A stretch of 64,000 nt of DNA from Telmatactis stephensoni. Taxonomy: Eukaryota; Cnidaria; Anthozoa; Actiniaria; Isophelliidae. Both the position numbers and the translations under genes were made by a program. Below the pieces are notes generated by a model. The model did no database searches, was not told where the DNA came from, and saw only the letters and a list, made by a program, of their open reading frames with translations. Where the stretch lies: contig JALIZF010001840.1 in NCBI GenBank assembly GCA_029948255.1, forward strand, positions 310,001 through 374,000, in the 5' to 3' direction. Numbering within the stretch: position 1 is the stretch's first letter; each line of letters opens with the position of its first letter. Of the stretch, positions 1 to 11,900 are shown piece after piece.

Positions 1-2340
1 TATATTTCATTAAGACGCGCAAATTTAAATATCCTATGAGGAGTTTTTAATATATATCGTGAAAATATACCAAAACCAGTACGGTTCACGTGTGGTTGAT
101 GTGTTCTTATCTTATAATATGCCGTTTATAGCAGCACTTGGAAATATCTAGACTTCAATCGATATTAGAATAGAAAATCGTTCTAAAATGTCCATCTGAT
201 CAGTAAATTAATCTCCGATATCAAAGAACAGAACTATGTACACATGTTTTTATATATTGAGTGTGTGATGGGTTTGATCGAATATCATTAATACTGGGTC
301 AAAAATGAGGATTAATTTATAATTTTCTTATCGCAAAGTACAATTTTACCTTTTTTCACAACAGCACACCAATTGAACCTGCACAACGATAAAGCTGTCA
401 GAATGTCGCTCGTCGATTCGTGACAAAGATCTCCAGGTCAACCTAATGTCTGCTCTCTTGTTCAGCTCTTGTCGTTTCTATCTGTTTCTATACATAATCA
501 ATAAGTTGAAGGTTTCACCTGTTTTGGGGCTTTGTAAATAAAGTTGATGAGCAGAAAGAACTGCGTTGACGTGAAAGTAAACATTAGAACTGCAATCGCA
601 CATCAAAAGCTGAACAGATGACGTTCAACCTGATGTAGTGAAGACGTAGTAACTCCTCATCAAGATTTGATCGCTTTTTGTCAATTGTTTTTTGAGTTGC
701 ATGATTTATACACGATTATACGTACGTTATCCAGTGACGCATTAAATGGAAGCTCATTAACTAAACAGTTATTTTTGCATTTAAAATGATTTTGTGTTCA
801 TCAATAACTGCAAAAACCGGGACTGCAAGTATTACATTGAGCGTTGATTACTGAGAAAAGTCGGAAATGAAAATTTCTTGAAAATACAAATAAAATTTCA
901 TCTTGTTTAATAACTTTTTTTCAATTCAAAAACAAACTCATGGAAAACTTAATAATGTATTCTGTTACAGCAGTAATATACAGTTGTCGCCCTCAGCACG
1001 CAGCTGCTCGTCGGCGAAAGGCGGTTTCACTTTGAACTGAAAGACGAGGTCGACAAACATGGTATTCGAAAAACAGACTATAGGGAAAATGGCAGTTAAA
1101 GTAAAACTAAATATGGAAACTGATACTGCTTTCTAATTCTGTCTAGTTTCCTTGTCTTGTCAAACTGATTCAAAGTACACATACAAAAAGTTTAAAATGC
1201 AAACAGTAATCAAACAGCTCCTGTGAGTTCTGCCGCTGTCAGTCAGACAATGATGAATGGAAAAGGCAAGCAAACCTACCAACATGAGTTTTTTTACAAT
1301 AAAAAAGGTTAAAGCGGATGAATTACCTGAAAACTGTAAAAATGCTTGATTCAGTTGAGAGCTTGCCAGAGTCTTCTGCAAGTATCATATCACGAAATCG
1401 AATATGATCCCCTATCAAGTAGCTTAAGAGCAATTTCCGATATTGGTCTTCGCATTAAATATGCATGCTGTAGCACTACCCACTTCTATGAATGCAACAC
1501 TCCATTATCTTAATGTTTTTAAAAGTTCATCTTCAATATTTGCGGATTACTAACATCCAAAATTATAAATAAGTAAAAGTCTTGCCACCTACTTTACGAA
1601 ATGAAAACACCTTGACTCACTTTTTAAAAGTATTGTTTTTGAGATCCTGAATCTCCAAAAGTCGCAAATAATACGTGCCGACCATATATTAGTTTCTTAA
1701 TTCGATTAATCTAAGTTGAACCTTTGATACGTATTCTGGCAGAGTATTTATGAAAAATTAAAAATGATATAAAATATAATAATCTACAATTATCCTGGCG
1801 CCTGGCAGACCACTTACAGGCAACTCACATTTAGGTGCAATTTGGAAGTCAAAACATGTTTAATTTTGCACGAGAAACGCTTTGAATTTTCAGGGAGGGA
1901 GAAGACACGACCATTGTTTTATCCACAGAATTGCACTGAGAAAGGATTATTTTTATCTCAAGTGTTTGGGATCTGGCACTCTTTGAAATACAGTCGGTTT
2001 GGGCGTGGTCTACAAGCGCTGCCATGGCTCACATTTCAGCGGAAAATTGGGTAAGCTTTGACCGAGAGAACACAGAATCCTGTAATTGAAAAATACCCTC
2101 AGTGCATCCCAAAGTTTCTAACTATTGAGCGATATAGTCAAAAATTAAATAAATAAGATTTCCAGATAAAGCAAAATTCCGCCTATATATGCAATATGTT
2201 CCCTTTCTATCTAAACTGATAAATTGAAACAATACACCCACTTAGGCTCTCCCTAAAACAGCTCGACACTCCTGACAAATCTAGCCGCAAACATGAATAA
2301 TACACTTTTTCTAGAATAGTTTACAATTTTCTGTGCGCAA
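1..2340. other. Gene-free AT-rich sequence
   Basis: I see no convincing gene here. The open frames are under 75 codons, low in complexity and without splice signals that would join them into a recognisable protein. No recognisable repeat or RNA gene was found either. Confidence 0.5.
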
Positions 2341-2352
2341 GCGAGATAATTA

Positions 2353-2556
2353 GGGGCCCGTTTCTCGGAAGACCCGATGACTTTACGGGCCTGTTAACTT
2401 ATCCGAAAAAGTTTGGTGTTTCTCGAAGTGTAGATTATTTTCAATTTCTATGATTTTACAGGCAAGTTTACGGGTGCTCGCACATTCCCGTAACTTTTCC
2501 CGAAATTCATGGCCCTTATCGGGTCTTTCTGGAAACGAAATAACTTAACGGGCCCG
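2353..2556. repeat. Imperfect inverted repeat, MITE-like
   Basis: GGGGCCCGTTTCTCGGAAGA at the left end is matched imperfectly and inverted near the right end (CGGGTCTTTCTGGAAACGA). Both halves also carry ACGGGCC blocks. The shape suggests an old miniature inverted-repeat element. No target duplication is clear. Confidence 0.4.
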
Positions 2557-2690
2557 TCAAATTATGGGTTAATTTACGTGCATTTCTTGCATTTATACGA
2601 AGAAAACGTTGATTATGTTGTCATATATAAGTAGAAGAAACTCCAGAGAATTTCCCCATTCGCCCTTCTTATGTACTTTATCAGTATATC

Positions 2691-4418
2691 CAAGGAGGAT
2701 TGGCAGAGCTTCCCATGAAGCTTTGCGCACAAATTACCGTAGTGACCGGAAGTGAATAAATTGGAACAGCTGATTCTGTGGTTGAGATTTGGTTTTTGAA
2801 GTTGTTTTTTTATCGTTTTTTGGCGAAAAATAGACAAGAGAAATGCAAGAAAACCTTCTCTAACATGTGTTTTCCATTTCAGAAAACTTTAAAACATCGT
2901 GATCTGTTTTTGTTGATTTTTTTCGTCGCTTTGAATTATCGGTTTTTTCACCGTTTGTAGAAAATGCCGGGACAGTGACAAATAACCCAACAAAATAAGT
3001 AAAAATCAGCTTGAAAAATTGAACATATAGGAAAAATACCCTTATTAACTGATAGAAGAAGAAATTTGGATGTTAATTTTTAGAAAGGGCTCCAAAGGGC
3101 TCCATGTTTTTGTGATGAACAAAAGACATGAACATTGCCCTTTTACGGTTGAAGAACTATGAACAAGAAAGCCAATATGACGTGTGGTTGATGGGAAGGG
3201 CAAAACCTCGGCTAAGGAATTAAAGCTATCTTCGAGTTATGGAGTTGATAACTAAATGGCTTTCACCGATAAAGACATGGTTTTCTGACGAATGAGTTTG
3301 TGTGGCTACAAATTTTACTTTAGTAAGGAAACCAAAACTTAAAGATATAAAAAAAGACTTTCCATCTTTCCAATTTTAGTTTAATTTACAAACAATACAA
3401 ACTGAGTTTCACAAGCAAAAAAGTGTAAATATTCAAAGAAAATGACTTGGTTGAGCATTAATTTTCAAACGACGCCAGTCATTTAAATTAAACAAAGTTT
3501 TTTTTCTTACTTACGTACAAAGACATGTACAATGTACAGAAGCCGAAGATTTCCAAACTTGACCGTCGCCACGAGACAACTTGTACATTATTCGTAAAAA
3601 TCTAACTACGCCAGTGAAGAGATGTTTTAACACAAGCTATTGGTAAACAGCCAATAGATAATTCAAATCGACAGCTTCTCGTTTACCAGCAAAATCCTCA
3701 TTCTGTAAGCCTCTTTCAAACTTCAGCTTCAGCCAAAAACACGGCTTTCAATTCACCATGTTTAACGCTGCCTGATTCATCGAAGAGCACGTAAAGACTT
3801 GCAAATCTTGAAGAACTGTAAGTTATATGGTCTTATATTTTACCGTTTCGTCTTTTTTCGAGTCATAGTTCCATTTAATATAAAAACAGAAAACTCTTTG
3901 CTCAGCATAATTTCTGCCAGATTCTGTTCTTCGATGAAAGTTGTCAAACTATTGTCAAAAACGCCGCTTCTTGAGTCACACTGATTAGTCAAAAGTACGA
4001 ACACTTTTGTCCAAGTTTTGAGAATATTATTAGTTTTGATCATAAAAACAACACAATTTGATCGTTCTTGATAAAAGCCATAGAAGATAGTTTTGTATGA
4101 CTCTCGCTGACTAGTTTTGATGTAAAGGTCTGTAAAAGGGAACACAAAAAACCTCCAGTTTCGGCTGTTTTCTCAGGAAAACTTGTGACCAATGACGGTA
4201 TTTACCTCTAAACATAGACAACTTTCGATAACAACCTTTTGCGTCTGTCCATAATCAAGGCAATGCAGAATTATTGTGGTTTTGTCCATAAATGCTTTCG
4301 ACTTACGAGCTCCTATCTCTAAGAAATCCATCGCCAAATGACTGATCACGTGATCAGCAAAAAGTGATAATATAAGTTGTGCGCAAAGCATTATGGGAAG
4401 ATCTGCCAATCCTCCTTG
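2691..4418. mobile_element. Non-autonomous DNA transposon with 8-bp target duplication
   Basis: The 1,728-bp element is bounded by inverted repeats of about 45 bp. The left end begins CAAGGAGGATTGGCAGA and the right end is TCTGCCAATCCTCCTTG. Both arms continue inward through a GCTTTGCGCACAA block. The exact direct repeat AGTATATC flanks it at 2683-2690 and 4419-4426. Eight-base duplications are typical of hAT and P superfamilies. The interior has only short open frames (for example 3840-4145 minus) and no transposase that I recognise, so it is probably a deletion derivative moved in trans. Confidence 0.75.
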
Positions 4419-4426
4419 AGTATATC

Positions 4427-5967
4427 CATGGCTTGCTTTAATCCTCGCTTGCGCGCTGAATCGCAGTGAATTCTGGGAAAGTCAAGCCGTGTAATGGACA
4501 ACTGAGTTCGTCATACACGTAGGTTTACCTTGATGGGAGATGCAAATCATTTAGAACAGTCGCCTGCATATTTCCATTTGTAATGATTTAACTTTCCTGG
4601 TTCAGTCCCCTTTCATAAAGCATATAGGTAGGCCGTGACTGACGAATACTAGTCAGATAAAGCCAAAATCTTGTTTTTTAAGCATTCGTTTAGAACAACG
4701 ATATGTTTGTTCCATATCACTTAACGAGTACTCAGTTACCCACACTTCGTGAAACGCTTGTCTGGTGCTTCGTTCTACAGTATTTCTTCTTGAAAATTTT
4801 GCACTATAAACTCAGCTCAACATTAACATGGTTTTAGGCGAGTCAGTGCCAATCACACTTAGCTTTGTCTTTAATTGCATCACCTTTCAATGTATGATTG
4901 ATAACAATCACTAGTTGTAAGTTTAACATCCTTTGTTTAATAATTAATAACTAATCAATCTTTTTAGCTCTAATTTGCTACACGTTTTTATTATATATTT
5001 CTCAATGAAACCATCCATTATTCTTTATAAAATTATCTTCACAAACTGTAAAACGTATTGTTCAGCACTCGCTTCAACTGTTTGAATTGCTTTACTGAAA
5101 TTTGGGTTTATTAAGTTCGCTCTACGAACCATCTCGAAACCTGTCCGAAACTTTTCGAAGGTTACCCGAGTACTAGCCACATTGGGGCCGGAAATTACGA
5201 ACCAACAATCCATCCTAAAAAGAAAGCAGCTTCTTTCTTGTACGTGGATTGTCAGTATCTTTTAAGTTTTGCTGCATCATTTATATTACATTGAATAATA
5301 ACTTTTGTTTGGTTTACATAGGATTAAAAAAAAACTGAATGAAATGGTTTATTTAACAAAAAAATCCATTTTCTATGCGTCTGTACTCTTATAGATGCAG
5401 AGATGACGTCAAGATGTGGTGAAAACGAAGTACACCGCGACAAGCCGAGCACAAGATCTGTGACGTCATCTGTGCATGTGTATTGTAATCACACGAATCT
5501 CAACCAATCAGAGCACGTGTAGTATACAAATTATAACATAAGCTACAATGGCCAATAATCCTAGTTCACTGCTCTGATTAAATCATTTGATTGTCAATAC
5601 GAGTGGCTTTCAAAAACCCGTGAAATAGAGATTAAACTAATACGCATTACTAGACCCTAATTTCATCGACTTCTTTTGCTGACATTTGACTGTTACACTT
5701 CATGAACTATTCGTTTTTATGAAAACCACTCTTGACTAGCATTTAGCAAATACTACAGTATAGCATTGTTGGTTTACTAATTAATAATTTGATTCGTCAA
5801 CTGTACTGAAACTGAGTAATTTCATTGGTCCAGTTTGACTTATGTTAATTTTAGAACGATTTCTGATTTCAGTGGTAGAACTAGCCAGGGTGGTATTGGG
5901 ATATATGTGACGCTAGCCGATATATTTTGTAGTGACTGGTGATTTCATTGGTTGAGACTTTAGTAAT
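4427..5967. other. Intergenic sequence downstream of RELCH
   Basis: Apart from one MITE copy at 5374-5545 I recognise nothing here. A 62-codon minus-strand frame at 5025-5213 has gene-like composition but no identifiable family. Confidence 0.4.
5374..5545. mobile_element. MITE family A, copy 1 (carries TGACGTCA sites)
   Basis: It contains TGCGTCTGTACTCTTATAGA, then GATGACGTCAAGATGTGGTG, and the inverted counterpart GTGACGTCATCTGTGCATG. A CAACCAATCAGAGCACGTGT tail follows. The same order of blocks recurs at 9995, 11960, 28424 and 62523. It is a short foldback element with no coding capacity. Confidence 0.65.
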
Positions 5968-8900
5968 TTACATCGATTTCATCGAGTCTGTTCTTTCTTT
6001 ACGTTTAAAAATATCAGACATTTTAGGTTTGTGTGAAGCGTCCATCAGCTTGTTAAATCCACTCATAAAGGTGTTTTTCAAGTCACGGCCAAGATGAGAC
6101 TGCCCTGTTGGTGGCATGCTAAAAACAACCGTAGTTAGTGTACAGTGAGTGAAATTAAAATGAAAGAAACGCGGACAAACTTACTTTAGATCAGTCTTCT
6201 CTTCGAGTTTTGCTTCGCATTCTCGTAGTAAAACAGATACAGTTTCCTGACAAAAAAGAATGCAATTTACTACAGTGAGTCAAGTGCCAATGGAGTATAA
6301 CCATCTTGATATCAGGGGATTAAAAACAATCACATGATCAATATCCATCGACATGATAGTCCTTTTACAACAAAAAGGAATGAATGGACTTTGACGTGAC
6401 GTCATCTGGGAATGCAGTGACCACCCCTCCCCTATTCTACGGCTTATAATGGGGGATATAACTACTGTCTCTTTATGACTACTTCACAACAATGCCTTTA
6501 AAAATTAGATCAAACAGTGGTTAATAAACCGAGCAGAGCTGCAAGCCTCGTTAATTATAGGAAATTTTGCGCTCATTAAAGAAAATCGGTGCCACAATGG
6601 GGGACTTGCACTAACAGGTCACGTGACCCTATCTCCTCTATATCAAGCAGCACCATCAAAATGAATGCCAGAAATACAAAGAGCACCTTAATATTAGTAA
6701 AAGTGCAAAGTTTCAGCTCATAAGATGTAATACAGGAGAAATGACAGTATATTTAAGACTGGATATTTTCTTAAGATTCATTTGGAAAAATGCATTGGAT
6801 GGCAAGCTCGTGCCATCAAACGCCGTTTTCCGAATGAATCTTAAGAAAATATCTAATCTTGAATTTGCTGTTATTTCTTAAATTATTCATCTTATAAACT
6901 GAAACTTTGCACTTTTACTAATATCGAGGTGCTCTTTTTATTTCTGGCATTCATTTTGACGGTGCTGCTTGATATAGGGTCACGTGACCAGTTGGTGCAA
7001 GTCCCCCATTAGTCTAAAGGAGTCCTACAGGGAACCAATCAAATTGTAGGAAACAGTCCTTTCAAAGAAGATATAATAAAGAGGTTTATATATTATCAAT
7101 AAAAGGCTTCCATAAAGCGGATTTAAGTTGTTAGTGTGTTTGTACCTCATAACTTGGTGCCAAGGCAAAAATATCGTCTTGGACACACCGTAGACCAGGG
7201 ATAACATGTTCATTTAGTATATCGACCACAATAACTGATATATGAATTAAGGATTACACTTCATATTTACTCATTTAAAAGTTGACAAAATCTTCATTTA
7301 ACCAAGCCCGATCACCAGAGCGCGCTGCAGTGAGGTCTTCAAACCGAGTCTACACGCAAGATCACTGACGAAGGTGCACGGATTAAGGTCTAACTTTCAA
7401 TTTTTCTGGTGAGAAATATCTGAGATTATTTCTTTATTTTCACCAAAAAGTAAATAGAGGATATTACATGGGCGCGCGGAGATACGAATTTTGTCTTCGA
7501 GTGTTGATTTCTCAGAGATAATCAACACGAGAAGATGAAATTCGTATCTCCAAGCGTACATGTAATATTCTGTTTAATATATAATCAACGATGAACTAGA
7601 ATGTGCCGTCGTTTCACATGTGAAATTACATGTGAAGATACCTGTGAAGGGACCTCTCGCGTCAAAAGAGAACGCACTAACCAACTGTGCTACACTTGCT
7701 GCAAGTAAAACGACCCAACATTTATTATTTTCGGTAGTTCGTCAATAAACTTTGTTTCAAGGATACAGCAACATGTTAATGACACATAAGCTTCAAGAAG
7801 TTCAAGAGCGATTTCTTTACGCATGTCATCGTTCTCTGAATGGTTGTTCATGTACGCCATTGCTGCTAGTCTCGGAAGAATAACTACATGAAGAAATAGA
7901 GTGATTTTCATCGGGCTGTGAAATAGTTACTAAGCTAATAGACACTAATAGACTCTGCACCCATTGTTTTCTTTTGTTGCAATACAACTATTAGACACTA
8001 TTAAACACTGACTATTGGTAATTGTTTCACAGTCCGATGAAAATCACTCTATGCATTGACATAAACAAGTCTACTAAGAATAACTACATGAAGAAATATG
8101 CATTGACATAAACAAGTCTATGTTTCTAACATCGATTACGGAGCATGTCTAAGCAGTTTGAAAAGCAACATAAACATAACCACAGGCAACTATCACCTTA
8201 CGTCCCCATCGCCAGAAAGGAGACAGCGAAGACGGGAGAACCTATGTAGCACGCAGTTTGTGTAATATATTCATCATGTCGTCATATTAATACAATATCT
8301 TTGTCTCACAAAAGTATACAAAGAAATTTTCTGTATACTCCGAGAATACGAGCATTTCATTTCAAGCTAAAACTCAGACAGCTCTTAAGAAAACATCCTA
8401 ATGTACACGCATGCGCAGACATTTTTCGCTAGTGTCGACAGTGAATAAAGAAAGAAAGAGAGAGGCAAGAAGGGAAACGAAGACGGAGGAGGGGAGGAGG
8501 GGGGAGGGGTGGGGGAGAAACAGAAAAAAGAGGGGCACGCATTTAGCTTCTTACAGCAAAGGCGTATACCAGCTTACAAATGTCTGTCTTCAAACGATAG
8601 GTCATGTAGATTTATTAAGATAATCATACAATAAAATGAAATAAGCAAAGATGGAGAAATCATTTGTTACCTTTATCTCTAAACAGTGGTTCAGAATGAG
8701 GCCCAACTTTACCAAATGTTCGAATTAAAGTTAATTGTAATACATGCTGGTTTCTGTACTGAGGATCTTCGATGAAGGATTTAAACTGCATGTACACTTT
8801 GTCGAGTATCTGAAGACAACAAGTATGTATGTATCTCTATTAAACAATTAGAACATACAGGCTCTGTGATGTATGCTTCTCATCGATAGTGCCTGTCTTT

Positions 8901-11900
8901 TTTTGCACTTTACGAGATAGTTAGAGCAGGTTTCGTATGCGTATAAACGAACCGCACCGTGTCGTGACTATGTCGTGAACGTCCCGTGCCGTGATCGTGA
9001 TCGTTCCGACTGCACAGTCATACGAAACCTACTCGACGTCTAAAGTACGATATTGATTATAAACCAACGAACAACATTTAACACATCCTCGGGGACCCTG
9101 GGCATGGGGAAAGAGGACGGGGAGCGTCCTTTTCCCCTGTCCCTTTTCTTCCCCCTCCCCCTCCCGTTTCGCCCTGGTTCGCCGAGGATGCATTTAACAT
9201 AACACAAGATTGCTTACAACTTTGTCTGTGACGTTTTCTAAAATTGAGCCAAATGCAGGGATTGATGCTGTTCGTACAGACCTGTTTAAAGCACCACAAA
9301 CTTAGGTCAGTGAATGACACAATGAAAAGGAATTGAATGAAAGAAATTATAAGGGACGCAAGAGTATGAACATGTAAGTCGAGGCAAGGAACAGTATGGT
9401 ACGACAAGAAAAGGAAAAACAACGTACAACAGACCAAAGCAACGTAAAGAACATTATGTCATTGCAGTTGACGGGACAAAGAATTAACAGAAGGAATTAA
9501 CAGGGCCAACCGGGTAAGAGAAACTGCAGAGTACAGCAGGGCAAGGCAAAGCAAGGAATGATCGCGAGAGTCAAAGCAAAGATATGTTATTCATGAACGA
9601 TCTACAAGTGTGTACTTACATGTGTGAGTCAGACGCTAATGTTACAAGTGCTGGTATGACATGTCGACTTATAGTATCAACATCAACACCTTTTATTAGA
9701 ACCTATTAATAACGTATGAACTATTAGCCAATAGTAGACACTGTAACAAAATAATACCACGCCTTAAAGTAACATTCAATGTACTTTACCATAAAGAGTT
9801 CACCAGCTGAACATCTTATTACAGGATCTTGATAGACGACTATTTCCCACAGAACACCAATTAATAGTTGATGATATGTTGAGTACGCACTGAAACAATA
9901 TGAATAGGAATGATTAGGGTTGAACGGTGAGTCAGTGATTGTATCCACAGTATACCTATCCATCCACTCAATCAGACACTCTCATTCTTTTGTTCCATTT
10001 TTCCGTGCGTCTGTACTCTGATAAATACGTAGATGACGTCAAAATGTGGTGAGAACAAAAAAAAAAAAAAAGTAAGCCACGAGATGAAGTCGAGTGACAT
10101 GTCTGTTGTTCTCACGTCCACATTTTGACGTCATCTGTGCATCTATTAGAGTACAGACCCATGGAAAAATGGAGTATATTGTGCTGTAATAACACACGGC
10201 TCTCAACCAATGAGAGCGCGCGTAGTATACCAATATATAATAAAAGGTACACGTTATACCTGAGTTCTTGGTAAATGAGTATGGGACCATGAAGTGGAAG
10301 AGAATTCTGTGCTAGTGCGATAATAGAATCACGTAAAATGACAGCTAACTGGGCTTTATCATCTTCCTACAAACATAATGGTCTCGTTAGTTAATGAGTG
10401 CCAAATGAAAAGTTCAAGCTAAAGGAGATCAGTGAATTAACCTCATCAAAAGACCCAAAGACGCCAACAGCAAGAACAGGTATTGACGCACTTGAAAGGG
10501 TGTTCTCTCTCTTGGTGTCATCTTCTTCCTCTGAATGATACAACAAATGAACAAGTTATAATACTACAATAATCTCAACCATTCCTACAAATACTAATGC
10601 TAATATTAACACAAGTCATCCACTAATAACACCCCTCTAAGCTCTACTTTTGTAGAGGCTTTTGAGACTTGAGACTTGCACTGGTAAAAGTGTCGTGAAA
10701 GTTTCCAATTTTAGTCACTAATCTATTTTCTATCTACCATGGCAATCAAAATGATCGCAGGATGAAACGCTAACTCGTTTGAATTTTAGTATATCCCAGC
10801 ACCTGCTAAAGTAGCTCCACTACTGGTTGTAATACATGATTTTAAGGCCTCATTCACCGGTAGTTTAATCGCTAATCCCGCAGGCTGACTTTATTACTGG
10901 AACGTCTCCATATAAATGTTTGTGGGGTCTACGGTTTAACGTCCTTATCCGAGAAGGCCCGCGTTCTCCCATCTAAAGACCACATGGTTGTTCTGGTACT
11001 TACCTCTACAAACCTTGACATTGTCAAGTCGATCGATACAACTTGGTTTAATCTGTAGACATCCAATAAAACAGTCTTAACTTTCGATATAACTTTATAC
11101 CAAAATACTCAGTCGCGAAATGTTCTAGATATCTCAGAATGAGAATGAACTCATCTGCACCTCATGCAAACATTAATTACAGCTTAATTATGACTTCTTC
11201 ATATTGAAAGAGGGAACACACGAGGGCGGCTATGCAGGCTGTAAGACACTTCAAAACTTACCCTATTGTGTGAATATGGTTGACCAAATGTAATACATAA
11301 CGTACGAAATAAAACCATTAATTTCTGTAGGCAGTCGATCAAAGAACTGTGAATTCGTCCTGACAAAACAACCAAATACATTTTCAGAAATTATGAAAGT
11401 ACCAAAAGCTAAATAGATGATAATAAAGTAAAGTCCACAAAAGAATACATGGCTCAAGGAACTTACCAGCGATCTCACATAGCTTTTGGGATACTGAAAA
11501 CAGATAAGACAAATTCATCATCATCATCATCATCATAATTACGATAACAACGATGACGTCATTTGGTGGGTTGTCCATGGTGATTGCTCATAACAAAAGG
11601 TTTCCATTTTCTTGTGTTTCTTACCATTTCGACTGTATCCATAGTAACGCGTCCCATGATTTAAAGTCCTCCGACGTCACGTGCTTATCAAATCGCCGAA
11701 CAAGGAAGGCCAATAACTGACTACTGCCAATGATGACTTCTAAGTCCATCAGAGGAGAGGTGGCGGGAAGAAAACGGTCGAACTCCACTGCAAAAATGTA
11801 CTTAATAATGTAAAGGAAAAAGTGAACATCGAGAAGCAAAAAGTTTAGAAAAAAACATACCTTCTACGTCATACTTTTGGACGTCTTCGTGTTTCTTCGC

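Noticed and set aside
3840..4145. 101-codon minus-strand frame
   Set aside because: It lies inside the 1.7-kb inverted-repeat element, overlaps an opposite-strand frame and resembles no transposase.
5025..5213. 62-codon minus-strand frame with gene-like composition (FEKFRTGFEMVRRANLINPN)
   Set aside because: No recognised family, no matching partner exons nearby and no support for a start; left as unassigned intergenic sequence.
7690..7766. Extension of RELCH exon 28 through an open frame to 7690
   Set aside because: Family alignment and phase with exon 29 favour a donor at 7766/7765 inside the frame; the rest is intron.
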